A stretch of 64,000 nt of DNA from Hirsutella rhossiliensis. Lineage: Eukaryota; Ascomycota; Sordariomycetes; Hypocreales; Ophiocordycipitaceae. The position numbers were made by a program, and so were the translations under genes. How positions within the stretch are numbered: the first letter of the stretch is position 1; each line of letters begins with the position of its first letter. Shown here in pieces: positions 33,347-44,168 of this stretch. The notes beneath the pieces were generated by a model. The model saw only the letters and a program-made list of their open reading frames with translations, ran no database searches and had not been told where the DNA came from. The stretch spans positions 744,001 through 808,000 of the forward strand of contig NW_025408674.1 in NCBI RefSeq assembly GCF_020360975.1, in the 5' to 3' direction.

Positions 33347-36300
33347 GTGTCCTGGATAAGATATCCCTTGTGTTTTCGTTGCAGCAGTGTGTTCGGGCTA
33401 ATAGGGAAAGTAGATACGAGTCGAGATCGGCCGCAGCCGAGCGGGCTTCTAGATGGGGATCAGGTAGCCAAGGAAGGAGGCGATATAGACCAGTTTTCCG
33501 AACCCGATATGGATGCCGAGGACTATTTCAACCTGCTGCTTTCCCCCGTTCGACCGCGTCGCTACCGTGAACAATTAGGGGCTGATTGCGACTCCGATGC
33601 CGAGAACGAAGACGAGAACAACGATAACGACTCCGTGTATGAAAGTCCTGTTCGTAGTCGCTTGCAGCAGCCGTCTGCGCGGCCAAGACGCGGCCGCCGT
33701 GGCCCTGCCCCTGGCACAGGAGGGCGGCCGAGACAACCGGGAAGGCGAATCCAGAGACAACCTCGATGGCAAGATCGACTGTCGCGGCCGCCACGGCGTA
33801 TTCGAAGTCCAGTGATAATTCCACCGGAAGAAATGGCGGTCTTCCGTGCACAAGATCCGGCGTGGACTGGCGACCTGGATACTTGCGCCTTGACGGACTG
33901 CGATAGGGCCACCCTCCGCGAGTTCTGGACCAAACTCGACAATGACCAGATGGAATACTGCAGCCGATGCCACGAGTGTTGGTTTCAGATGGAAATAGAT
34001 TATGACGGCATTTGTTCGCGTTGCTATCGAAAGGATGAGAAACGTGGCCCCGACGAGCCTTACTTCTTCTCTGCGGAAAACCAGCTCGACTTTGGCCCCG
34101 TGCCGACCCGATTGCCCGAGCTCACACCTACCGAAGAGGCATTGATTGCTCGTGTCCATGTCCACGTGAACATTATGCTTGTGCGGGGGCAGCAGTACAA
34201 GTATCGAGGGCACGTCGTTAACTTTCTCCGCGAGGTTGGCTTGGTGTACAACCAGCTCCCTCTCCTGCCGCGGGAGTTGAACACGGTGTTGCTGCGTCCT
34301 GCCAACACGTCGTCACACGCTAATCTCAGCCGGCAGTTCGCCCGCCATTTCCGCGTGCGTCGCCAGGCGGTTATGATATGGCTAGACTACCTCCGCCATC
34401 ATCATCCTGGCTATCGATCCATCGCCATTGACGACGAGCGACTGAGCCAACTGCCCGAGGACGGCAGTGTGGTGGACGCCATCCCCCAAAGTCAGGTGGA
34501 GGCTGCCGATGTGGGACCGGAGGAAGATCAGGTTCAGCGCAGGAAATTTCCCACTTGCTGCTCAACATCCCTCTGCAGGAAGGCACTCGGATGGTTGTGT
34601 ACGTCGACTGCCGCCCGTTGGGCAGCATGTGCGGTCGTACCGTGTCGACGAGGATGTCAGTGAGGCTGTCGGCAGCTACCGGAAATATCTGCAGAGAGAT
34701 GACCAACATGAGAGTATAACCTATCTCGAGTACCTGCAGTCCTACAATCTCAAGAGGTGGAGGAGACTCGGTGCGAACGCGAAGAAGAGGGTCCTGTCCT
34801 ATTTCCCTCGGTACAGGTCAGCGGAGGCGTCACCCCAGTTTCATGACTTCTGCCGTGTCAAGTTGATGATGGCCCATCCGCATCGCTCTCCGGAGGAGCT
34901 GCTTGCTGTGGACGGGCAGCGGTTGAGTGCTTTGCGGCGGCGTACCAGTGCTGCCGGCAGCGACACCATTTCCACGAGGACGACCATTACGGGGAGGTGG
35001 GAGCAAATGAGCTGCAGGCAGAGGACGATGAGTTTGAGCGGGAGGAGCACGAAGAGCCTGTCGTGGAGGAAGATTGGCATGAACTCGCCCGTATGCTGCC
35101 GGATCATCCGCTGGAGGAGGACGATATCGACGTGCTGGGCCGGCGAGATGTCGACGTGAATTATGACTGGACTCCCCACGTTGGACGGTATACCGATGAC
35201 GGCATTCTCCACGGTGACTTCTGGAAGCAACGCAAAGCCGAAAGCCCCCTTCACCTTGATGTGGATCATCAGCCGCTGGAGGCTCGCGATTCCCTGAATC
35301 CGGAGCAGCGCCTAGTGTACGATACGGTGATGGGCCACTTTCTGACCCAGGCCTGCTCCCAGTTGTTACTCCATGTGGACGGTGGCGGTGGCACGGGCAA
35401 ATCGTACCTTATCAATCTGCTCTCGGCGCACCTCCAAGCCGCCTCGGGAGGAAGAGGCACGCCCGTTTGGCGTGCCGCGCCCACGGGCGTTGCGGGAAAT
35501 CAGATATCGGGCACCACCTTGCACTCCCTGCTGCACCTCCCCATCAACAAGGACTTCAAGCCCCTGTCAGCGATCGACAAAGCTCAGCTCCAGAAGAAGC
35601 TGAAGAATGTCAAGTACCTGATCGTCGATGAGAAGAGCATGCTGGGTCTGCGACAGCTGTCATGGATTGATGACCGTCTCCGTGAGGCGTTTCCGAATAG
35701 GAATGAGGAGTTCTTTGGTGGTCTTAATATCCTCCTGGTTGGCGACTTCTTTCAGCTTCCCCGTACTGCAGAAGCCTCTTTATTACGACAAGGAGGTGCA
35801 GGAGTAGAGATCAAGGGCAGGAACGCATATCGGCGCTTCGACAAGACGGTTTTCTTGAAGGTTGCCCAGCGTCAGCGCGGCGACGATCAGGGAGCGTTTC
35901 GCTCAGCTCTTGAGGAATTGCGGTTGCTCCAACTATCTATGGAGTCCTGGAAGCTCCTCTCCAGCCGCGTGCAGGCGAAGCTGGACGATCAGGAGGTTGC
36001 CAGGTTCGTCAATTCCCTGCGAGTATACGCCACGAAAGACAGGGTGAACGAATATAACCACTACCACTCGACCGCCTAGGCCGGCCTGTCATTCAGGTCA
36101 TGGCTAAGAACGTTGGCCCCGATGCTGCTGCTGCTCCTGACGACAAGGCAGGCAACCTTGCGAAGCAGATTCCCGTATGCATTGGCGCCCGTCTGATGCT
36201 GACGTCCAACCTTTGGCAGCCGGTTGGCCTCTGCAACGGTGCACGTGGTACAGTGTACGATATCGCCTGGGCGCCTGGAGCTGACCCCATGCAAGACCCT

Positions 36301-36651
36301 CCTTGCGTGATTATGATGGAGTTTGACAAGTACATGGGGCCAGTATTCCTGACCACCTCAGATGGCAGGAAGATTGTCCCAATTCTGCCAGTAAACAGGG
36401 ACTTCCTCGTCGGATCCACACTCTGCACTCGCACGCAGTTTCCCCTGATCGTATGCTACGCCATTACGGTTCACAAGTCGCAGAGCATCACCGAAGACAT
36501 GATCGTGACAGATCTGTCCTGCCGTGACTTTCAGACCGGTTTGAGCTACGTGGCCGTCTCGCGTGTGAAGACGCTGCAGGGTCTAATGCTAGATGCGCCG
36601 TTTGACCGCAATCATCTAACTTACGCTCGCCGCCGGAAGGAATTAAGATGA
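33347..36651 (+). pseudogene. Helitron protein with DUF6570-like and PIF1 helicase parts, Rep region deleted
   Basis: The N-terminal part (33347-34530) holds an acidic/basic low-complexity region, a zinc-binding cluster (CSRCHECWFQMEIDYDGICSRC, about 33960-34025) and the DUF6570-like domain (LTPTEEALIARVHVHVNIML, RVRRQAVMIWLDYLRHHHPGY; the first of these written as in the sequence). At about 34530 the sequence jumps to the post-Rep region (in another frame: HLLLNIPLQEGTRMVV; then YRKYLQRDDQHESITYLEYL, FHDFCRVKLMMAHPH). The PIF1-type helicase follows (34997-36079) with Walker A GGGGTGKSYL, Walker B LIVDEKSMLG and GDFFQLPR. After a frame break the C-terminus (36100-36651) reads LTSNLWQPVGLCNGARGTV and HKSQSITEDMIV, with TGLSYVAVSRV. 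The HUH endonuclease needed for rolling-circle transposition is absent. Confidence 0.8.
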
Positions 36652-37115
36652 AAATGAGGGATCAGCAACTTCGCAAACGACAGGTTCTCGTCCATAATCC
36701 GTACAAGATAGGCCACGGGCCTACGTAACTCTACTTGATGCTACCCGCGACAAGAACGACAGTTTCAGGGCGCGGATAACGTAATGAATGTATGATTGGA
36801 GATACTGTACTGATTGTTCGGTGACTGCTTAACTGTTGGCCTGACTCGCAGCCTTTGGCTGATTGTACGCCTTGCACCAGAGCTCTAAAGTGCAAGGTGT
36901 GACGTAGTATTTTAAACTACTACTACTACCTACTACTACGCATCACCCTCCCACCATCATTACACTGCTTTAAGCGCAGCACTATCAAAGATGCTAGCAT
37001 TGCCGGTGCATATTACCAGCCGCTATTGCATAGTAGATATGTATGTAGCTGCTGCCGCGTCTTATCGGCTACCAGTTTCGTGATGGGGTCGTTCATTGCT
37101 CGTGGTCGTTCACAG
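36652..37115. other. Helitron 3' flank, no gene
   Basis: Includes an 8-bp-stem hairpin (36870-36877 CCTTGCAC with 36890-36897 GTGCAAGG), placed about 220 bp after the helicase stop, a candidate Helitron 3' subterminal hairpin. A CTAN-type end should follow within about 12 bp; TGTGACGTAGTA follows, so the terminus is not certain. A run of CTA triplets lies at about 36916-36938. Confidence 0.4.
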
Positions 37116-37179
37116 TACTAGGGGGGACTAAAATTCGTCCCGGAGGGGGGTGAGGGACGAATTTTAGTCCCCCCTAGTA
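37116..37179. repeat. 26-bp perfect hairpin
   Basis: The arms 37116-37141 (TACTAGGGGGGACTAAAATT...) and 37154-37179 are perfect inverted copies around a 12-base G-rich loop. Not part of any recognised element. Confidence 0.6.
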
Positions 37180-37492
37180 ACCCAAATTTACTACGCAGCT
37201 TCAGAAAACTGTGTAAACTGTGGGTGAGCATAACCCCCCCTCCGTTATATAGCTGTCCCCCACGTCTATCAAACGTCCTAAGAAAATAGAATTGCAGGCG
37301 CAGCAAACCTATGTTTCAAGCACCGAGTCCAATCGGCGTTCGGTAAATACCGGACTAGCTGCCGCTAGTTTTACGTTCTTGATTCAGCGTGCCTTCGCCA
37401 GCGTAATGCGCAGCCGCATCGGCTGGATGATTACTGCTACATGGAGGGGCCGCTTCCCTGCACCGTTGCCAGCGTGACTAACGTAGCAAGGT

Positions 37493-37820
37493 TGTTGCGA
37501 AGCCGCTCGTAGGACCTCTAGAGGTTCCCTGCTTGCTGATGCTCCTGCTGAGACAGTCAGCCAGGACGTCAGGCCTGCTTTCTGATGCGTCGGCTGAGAC
37601 AGTCAGCCCGGCCGTCAGGACGGTGTCCTAGGAAAAGTGGGCGCAGCCACCCCGACGATTGACGGAGGTGTGAGGCAGACGGAGAAGATCGAGATTGTGG
37701 CCAGGAATAAAAGGGCGAGGAAGGAAGGAACAGACACAGAGAACAGAAGGGAAAATGGAGCAGCACCGGACGATTCTGAAATACTAACTTTATGCCTATT
37801 TGGCCCTACTATTCGTGACA
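37493..37820 (+). repeat. Copia A left LTR (328 bp)
   Basis: TGTTGCGAAG...TTCGTGACA. Contains an imperfect direct repeat with GCTGAGACAGTCAGCC about 65 bp apart. Confidence 0.92.
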
Positions 37821-37834
37821 GTTATGAGCCCGGG
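37821..37834 (+). promoter_or_regulatory. Copia A primer-binding site (initiator tRNA-Met anticodon arm)
   Basis: GTTATGAGCCC is complementary to GGGCUCAUAAC, the anticodon region of fungal initiator tRNA-Met, not to a tRNA 3' end. Half-tRNA priming of this kind is known from Drosophila copia. Confidence 0.7.
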
Positions 37835-38061
37835 AGGAGGGGCTAACCCCTCCTGGAACTTCCGGTAACTGCGCACGACCACCTAGGCTAGCGCGCACCC
37901 CGACGGAGTCAGTGTTCGAGACCTGCACCTGTGTAATGCCATAGCCAGAGCCCGAGGCACTGTCGCAGAGTAGCCCGAATGGCACTGCGCAGAGAAGGCC
38001 CAGAGCTAAAGCGAGAGTGGTCTCAGGAATCCCAGGCTAGCCCGTGATCCCTGAGGGGGTG

Positions 38062-38132
38062 TGTCGCGAAGCAGATTTGATGTTCAATTGAACATGTCAC
38101 CTGAACAACAGGTGGCTTGATTTTTCGTGACA
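38062..38132 (+). repeat. 71-bp mini-LTR inside Copia A leader
   Basis: Preceded by the purine tract GAGGGGGTG, starts TGTCGCGAAG (compare TGTTGCGAAG of the full LTR), ends TTCGTGACA, and is followed by GTTATGAGCCCGGGAGGA, the same primer-binding site and leader start as after the left LTR. It contains the palindrome TGTTCAATTGAACA and the hairpin CACCTG-AACAA-CAGGTG. Confidence 0.7.
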
Positions 38133-38203
38133 GTTATGAGCCCGGGAGGAACTACGTTCCTGTAACTTCCATTCCGACCGAAAACCACTCTCAAATCAAC
38201 GAG

Positions 38204-39405
38204 ATGTCGAAGTCTTCTGCCGCCCCTGCACGAGCGATCCTCTCAGGACCAAGCAACTGGGACAAATGGAGAAGGGAGCTCAGGAATCGAACTGACAAGA
38301 CGATCCATAGCCTGATCTTTACCAACGAGGACCCCTCGAACCTCCTGAGCGACCTGAATTCCGCCACTACGCCCTGATGCTGTTAGACTCGCTGACCTCT
38401 CTGCCGTTCAGAAGAGAGATTATAACGACGCGATGCGGGACTATGATATCAGGAGGAAAGAGTATAAAGATGAGACTAAACTGGTTACCAACGCTCGCAT
38501 AGCGATGCAGGAATCAGTGGTATCCTCGAAGCAGAACGCCTTCGACGAAGACCTTCCAATTCGTCAGTGGTTTAAACGTCTAGAAGCGTCGACGGCCCTG
38601 AAGCGGGATATATGATGAATCTCACAAGGACCAAGTATTCGACCCACCTAAAGAGATTTAACGCAAAGGATCTAGACTCCTGGATCGACAAATGGGAAGA
38701 CATAATGTCTGACGCCGATAAGTATAAGCTAATGGAGGCCCAAACGGGCCAGTGGCTTAGAGACGTTGCCACATTGATTAGGCCTCTGGATAACTCCTAG
38801 GCTACCAGTACGAACAAGGAAGCAGGATACTCGACGCAAAATCAGAGGCTACCCAGGGAAACTGTTCGACTTCGACCGATATGGTCCTCCTGCTGCTGCT
38901 CCTGTTAACCCCGTTGTTCACAATCCGGCAGCAGCTGCAGTAGCCGCGATGGCCGCTGCAGCAACGGCCGCAGTCGCCGCCGTTCTTGCAGCCCAAGCTC
39001 CGACGGAGAGTCAATGGACTGTTGAGAGTCGTGCGAGATGTGAAGCATCTGGCCGAAAGCAGAGAAGCAGAAAAACCCCGAGGTGCTATCAAAAGAGGAG
39101 GCGCATTTCATGCGGACAAAGCAGCAGCAGACGCAGACGATGCGGACGAAGTACCGCCAGCGAAGAAGAAGAAGCTGGACAGAGAGCCCTTGGAAAGGGA
39201 GCCATATTCCAAAAGAGATCCCTGCCTTGCCTGCAGACGCAAGGGACACGAGCTCGAGGGTTGCTGGCAGGTTATCGAAGAAGCCAGACCAGAGGGCTAT
39301 AATCCGCCCCCTGAAAGGTATCTCAAGATGACACGAGAGAGTCGCTGACGATCCTGTCCTGAAAAGGAGAATTGAAGATATTCGAAAGAAAATGCAGAAA
39401 TAGCA
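38204..39405 (+). pseudogene. Copia A gag
   Basis: The ATG at 38204 starts MSKSSAAPARAILSGPSNWD, followed by WRRELRNRTDKTI, typical of fungal Copia gag N-termini. It continues in shifted frames through LDSWIDKWEDIMSDADKY (about 38670). The zinc knuckle CLACRRKGHELEGC (CX2CX4HX4C, about 39230-39270) marks the nucleocapsid end. Several frame breaks. Confidence 0.8.
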
Positions 39406-39729
39406 ACCAAGGATGAGGGGAAGGCTTGTGGGCTCAGCAAACCCAGCTTTCGTGTTCTCAGCTGAGTCCCCTGGCCTAAGGGGATCGGAATATCCGCTTA
39501 AGAATTCAACCTCCTTGATTGCGGCGCATCTCTTCATATCAACAACAAGCTCAGTCGGTTCCGATCGTTTAAAAGGCCAAGAATGACTTTATCGTCGCCG
39601 GTGACTCTTCGTTCGAATCGAAGGATTCGGGCGAGTCAATGTCGCAACGACGATGCCTGACGGCTCCCACCGAACACCTGATTAAAGAAGGTTGCCTACT
39701 GTCCCGGTTTCTCATCGAGCCTGGTTTCT

Positions 39730-42700
39730 TTGCAGACTCTTATCGACGACGATCAGATCTTTTGGGATACGCTGTCTGAGCCTATGAGGCTAGTCCGAAA
39801 GGGCCAGACTATCGGGATCACCGAGAGGAAATATCAGCAGTTTGTTGTTGAATACCAGCCCGTGGAAACCGAATTCCCGGATTTCAACAGTGCGTTCCAG
39901 GCATCGAAGAAGGAGACAAGGAAAGCTCGAAGAGCCGGCTCAAGAGATCCTCGACCTGCCTCTCAAGGAGACGGCAAGCTTTGGCACGCCCGTCTTGGTC
40001 ACCCTGGTCCAATGGCTTTGCACAAGCTAGGCCTACAAAGGGGGGTCCGGATTAAGGGCCGAAAACCGTCGAATGCGAGTACTGTGCTCAGGGAAGGTCA
40101 GAAGGCAAGTCTCCGCCGTCCACCTGACGAGGAAAGAGACAAGCCGTGCATGAGATCTGGATAGACTGGACCGACCTTGCGAGAGACCACGAGAACTACG
40201 TCCGTGTGATGTTTATCACAGACGCCTTCTCTGGAATGGTCTTTCCTACTTCATGAAGACCTACAAGGCAAAGGAACACGGAGCTGTCTTGAAAGACTTT
40301 TCCTCCTTTATGCTCGCTCGCTTTGGATTTAAGACGAATGTCGTGCGCTCTGACGGCGAGCTCTTCACGAAGAAAATCTCAGCCTGGATGAGGAAGAAAG
40401 GGATGACAAAGGCGATGTCAGCTTCCAACACTCAGGACCAGAATGGTGGAGCCGAGAGGTCAGGAGGATCTCTACCGAGAGAGCGAGAGTCATGAGGATT
40501 GCCTCTCGACTACCGCATTCACTATGGAAAGAGATCATCGAAGCAGCCTGCTACCTCCGAAACCGAACGCCAAGAGAGCCTCGATTCGCCGCTGAAAACG
40601 CTAACGAAGGAGAAGCCGACTGGAAGTCTCCCATTGACTTGTTCACAGGAAGAAAAATCAGCTCTCACATCTTCGTGCGTACGGCTGCCGAGCCTACGCA
40701 ATGACAGCAAATGCACAGCTTGGATTGAGGAAGAGGTGGAAGCTCGACCCGAGAGCTCACATCGGATACCTCATCGGTTATAAGTCTACAAATATCTTCC
40801 TAATTTGGGTCCTCTCTTGAAGAAGGTCATTGCAACGAGAGATGTTGTCTTTGACGAGTATACGTTCTTCGAAGGAGGAGGCGAGCGGATGCCGCTGCCT
40901 GCGAGCATCGGAGAGATGATCCAACAGATTGAAATCCCGGAAGGCCAGACGGCGAATCAGGCCATCCTTGACGAAGAGACCGATGAAGACACTGATATCG
41001 AGGACTTCGAGGATGATGACATCAGAATGGCTGAAGATAACGAAGACGAGGAGCAGGGACAACAACAAAGCGAAGAGCAGGAAAAGAAGACTACGGAGAG
41101 CGCGGGAGCTGGAAGATGCATACCTAACGCCACCAGCTTCTGACCCGGAGGAAGAAGAACCACATGGAGTCTTTTCGGTTCACTTTCCATACGCTGACCC
41201 TAAGGGGGTGGTGGTAAAAGCCCCTTTCCAAGTCGATCTGGAGCCGTTGCAAGCTCAGAAGAGAGTCCGGGTTCAGGATGATCCTGAAGAGGAGGCTCAC
41301 CCTGAGGGGGTGGGTTGCTCTCTTGGAGGAGCGGCATTTCAAGCCGACCTTGAAGGCCTGATGAAAGAATCGCGTTTGAAAGCTCTGGAACCATTTGATC
41401 AACCAGAGCTGGATCAGTCATACATCGACCGTTTTGCCGACTTCGTCCCGGTGCCAATTGAGGACGGGGTGCACGGAGCCTTCACAGCAGGAAGGTTGTT
41501 CAGACCGAAAAGCGCAAAAGTCCACAAGAGAGACCTACCTGAGCCTCCACAGACGCAGAAGCAACTAGAAAACACCCGTATAGAGAGGAATTCACCCAGG
41601 CTCAGAGAGACCACCTGGCCTCACATGCGGAAATGGGCTCGTTTGACGAGGTCTTCTGGACGAAGGCTGCTGGAAAGCAGGTCCTCGGTTGCAAGTGGGT
41701 ATTCATCTATAAGACTGATAAGCACGGCAATCTCCAAAAGTGCAAAGCTCGCCTCGTTGTCTGTGGCAATCAGCAAGAAAAGGGGACCTGCCTACTCGAG
41801 CGACTACCCTCGCAGGAATGTCGTTTCGTACGCTAATGGCCATTGCCGCGGAACACGACCTCGAATTGGAACAGATGGATGCAGTCAATGCTTTTGTTCA
41901 TGCCCCCCTCGACGACGAAGAAGTTATCTTCATGAGGATGCCACCGGGGTTCCAGAAGAGGGGGAAAGTCCTACGCCTGAGAAAAGCTCTCTACGGACTA
42001 CGCCGCTCGCCGCTCCTCTGGCAACAGATGCTTACGTCGTCTCTAGAGGAACTGGGATTCAGAAAAGTTCCCAGGAGCCGTGTGTCATGGTGAAGGGAGC
42101 GGTGACCGTCTTCTTCTACGTTGATGACATCATCTGGGCATTCCGGAAGGAGGACGAAGGGTCGTCGAAGAAGCTACTCGGGGACTACAGAAAAGATCAA
42201 CCTAACTCGGCTTGGAGAACCTCGCTGGTTCTTGGGATTCGTATCCTCCGCGATCGTCAAAGGAAGACGCTTTGGCTGACGCAAGACGCCTATATCGACA
42301 AGATCGCGTATAAGTTCCTGTTAAACAACGACAACGCCCCTGAGTCTCTCAAGCTCCCAGACACGCCAATGATCTCTGACGAAGAGCTCCTGCCAGCTAC
42401 AAGCCAAGCAAATGAAAGGGAAAAACATCAGTATCTCCAGAAGGTTGGTTCCGTGCTCTTCTCAGCAATTTCAACGCGACCAGATATTGCGTTTGCCGTA
42501 TCCCGACTGGCAAGACATAACCACAATCCCGATGAGAAGCACCAGAAAGCAGCAGACAGAGTTATCCTCTTCCTCTTTGCAACGAGATCGTACGCGTTAC
42601 GTCTCGGAGGAGGATCGAAGGAAGCGGAGCTGTTCCTCTGTTCGAGTGACGCATCGTTCGCAGACAATTCAGTCGACAGGAAGAGCTCACAAGGCTACGT

Positions 42701-43141
42701 CATGACCCTATTTGGAGGATCAGTGGCGTGAGAGCGTCAAAGCAAGCGACAGTCACGACGTCAAGCACGGAGGCTGAGTTGCTTGCCTCTCAGAGGCGTC
42801 AAAGGAGGCGATCTTCCTGAGCCGTCTGTTGAATTCCTGACATCCGAATTCTCTCCGTTGGTAGTGGAATGCGACAATGCCCAGACGATCAGACTTCTCA
42901 AAGAGGAGAGTACGAAGCTCGACGAGACTGAGGCACGTAGACATTCATCAGCATTGGCTACGACAAGAGGTTCAAGATGCTCGAATTGGTCAATTGGGTG
43001 CCTACGACACATATGCGAGCAGATGGCTTGACGAAGGCATTGCCGAGGCAGAAGCTCCTCGAGTTCCAACGAATGGTTGGGCTTGAGGAGATAAAGGAAC
43101 GATTGAGTAGAGAGGCAAGCTTGAAGAATTACGAGATGTGA
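39730..43141 (+). pseudogene. Copia A pol (GAG-pre-integrase, integrase, RT, RNase H)
   Basis: Domains in order: GAG-pre-integrase (LWHARLGHPGPMALHKLGL, about 39980); integrase with VMFITDAFSGMVF (first conserved motif, partly out of frame), VVRSDGELFTKK (about 40340) and NTQDQNGGAERSG (about 40430); a long acidic linker (about 40960-41150); RT with CKWVFIYKTDKHGNLQKCKARL (41690) and AVNAFVHAPLDDEEV, RKALYGLRRSPLLWQ and FFYVDDIIWAF (42115), the last holding the catalytic VDD; RNase H (SSDASFADNSVDRKSSQGYV, 42650; then shifted frames) ending at 43141. At least six frame breaks. Confidence 0.85.
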
Positions 43142-43243
43142 TACATCCCGTGATAGCCATAAAGAGGCCCAGGGCGAGAGATGAGTCGTGCACGACATTC
43201 CGCATCTCTAGCAACGTCCTGGTTGGCCGTCACTAAGGGGGTG

Positions 43244-43581
43244 TGTTGCGAAGCCGCTCGTAGGACCTCTAGAGGTTCCCTGCTTGCTGATGCTCCTGCT
43301 GAGACAGTCAGCCAGGACGTCAGGCCTGCTTTCTGATGCGTCGGCTGAGACAGTCAGCCCGGCCGTCAGGACGGTGTCCTAGGAAAAAGTGGGGGGGGGG
43401 GCGCAGCCACCCCCGACGATTGACGGAGGTGTGAGGCAGACGGAGAAGATCGAGATTGTGGCCAGGAATAAAAGGGCGAGGAAGGAAGGAACAGACACAG
43501 AGAACAGAAGGGAAAATGGAGCAGCACCGGACGATTCTGAAATACTAACTTTATGCCTATTTGGCCCTACTATTCGTGACA
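43244..43581 (+). repeat. Copia A right LTR (338 bp)
   Basis: Same as the left LTR apart from indels around 43386-43415 (a longer A-run, G-run and C-run). Confidence 0.92.
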
Positions 43582-43586
43582 AAGGT

Positions 43587-44168
43587 AGGTCTTTCTGCAA
43601 CGCCCAAACGATAACCCACTTCTCTATCCTCTCGGGATATGCCAAGTTTCAGCCAGCCCAGAACCACATCAACGTGATTAAAACAATGCAACAGCCCTCC
43701 GTGATTCGGTCCTCGGCTCCGCCCAACCGGGGTCCTGACTTTCACTTTGTGCGCCGAACCCGCCCCCGATCCACCGAGTGCGGCCTTGCAGCTCAGGGCC
43801 GGCGAACGAGGGCGAAATAAAGTGGAGATCGTGGCTTGCCGGCACGATCTGAGTCTTGTGGACTTGTGTCATGAAGCCAGCGTATGTCCCTTGTCCCCAG
43901 GATCGATGGACCGGAACCGAAACTGCCAGGACCGGGGCTATCATGTGTGGTCTACTACATTGTTCCGCGGCAAGTTTGCATGGTGTATTTAACCGGATAG
44001 CCTCCCCGAGTCCCCGATCGCAGCGTGCAAGACTAGAATCAAGCAGGTCTCGACAACACTGCCGTTTTCGAACTTTTCCTTTCGCTTATCTTCTCTACAT
44101 TCCTTTCTTACCAAGACTCCCTTGTTTTCGCGCACGCGCGCTTAGCTGCATCTTCTTTCGTCGCCGCC
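43587..44168 (+). promoter_or_regulatory. Upstream region of the metalloprotease gene
   Basis: No gene seen. A TATA-like TGTATTTA at 43984-43991, pyrimidine-rich sequence at about 44060-44130 and a GCCGCC context at the ATG (44169) suit a fungal promoter. The Copia A right LTR ends 587 bp before the ATG, so LTR influence on this promoter is possible but not shown. Confidence 0.4.

Larger units (their letters stand above)
37493..43581 (+). mobile_element. Ty1/copia LTR retrotransposon A
   Basis: The LTRs (37493-37820 and 43244-43581) start TGTTGCGAAGCC, end CGTGACA and are flanked by AAGGT (37488-37492 and 43582-43586). The primer-binding site GTTATGAGCCC follows the left LTR directly. A purine tract (TAAGGGGGTG) precedes the right LTR. 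A second, 71-bp LTR-like unit with its own purine tract and primer-binding site lies at 38062-38132, inside the 5' leader. Gag and pol are present but broken. The right LTR is 10 bp longer, mainly in one G-run. Confidence 0.92.

Noticed and set aside
33528..34213. Long minus-strand frames opposite the Helitron N-terminus
   Set aside because: Antisense shadows of a GC-rich coding region; the plus strand has the zinc cluster and DUF6570-like motifs.
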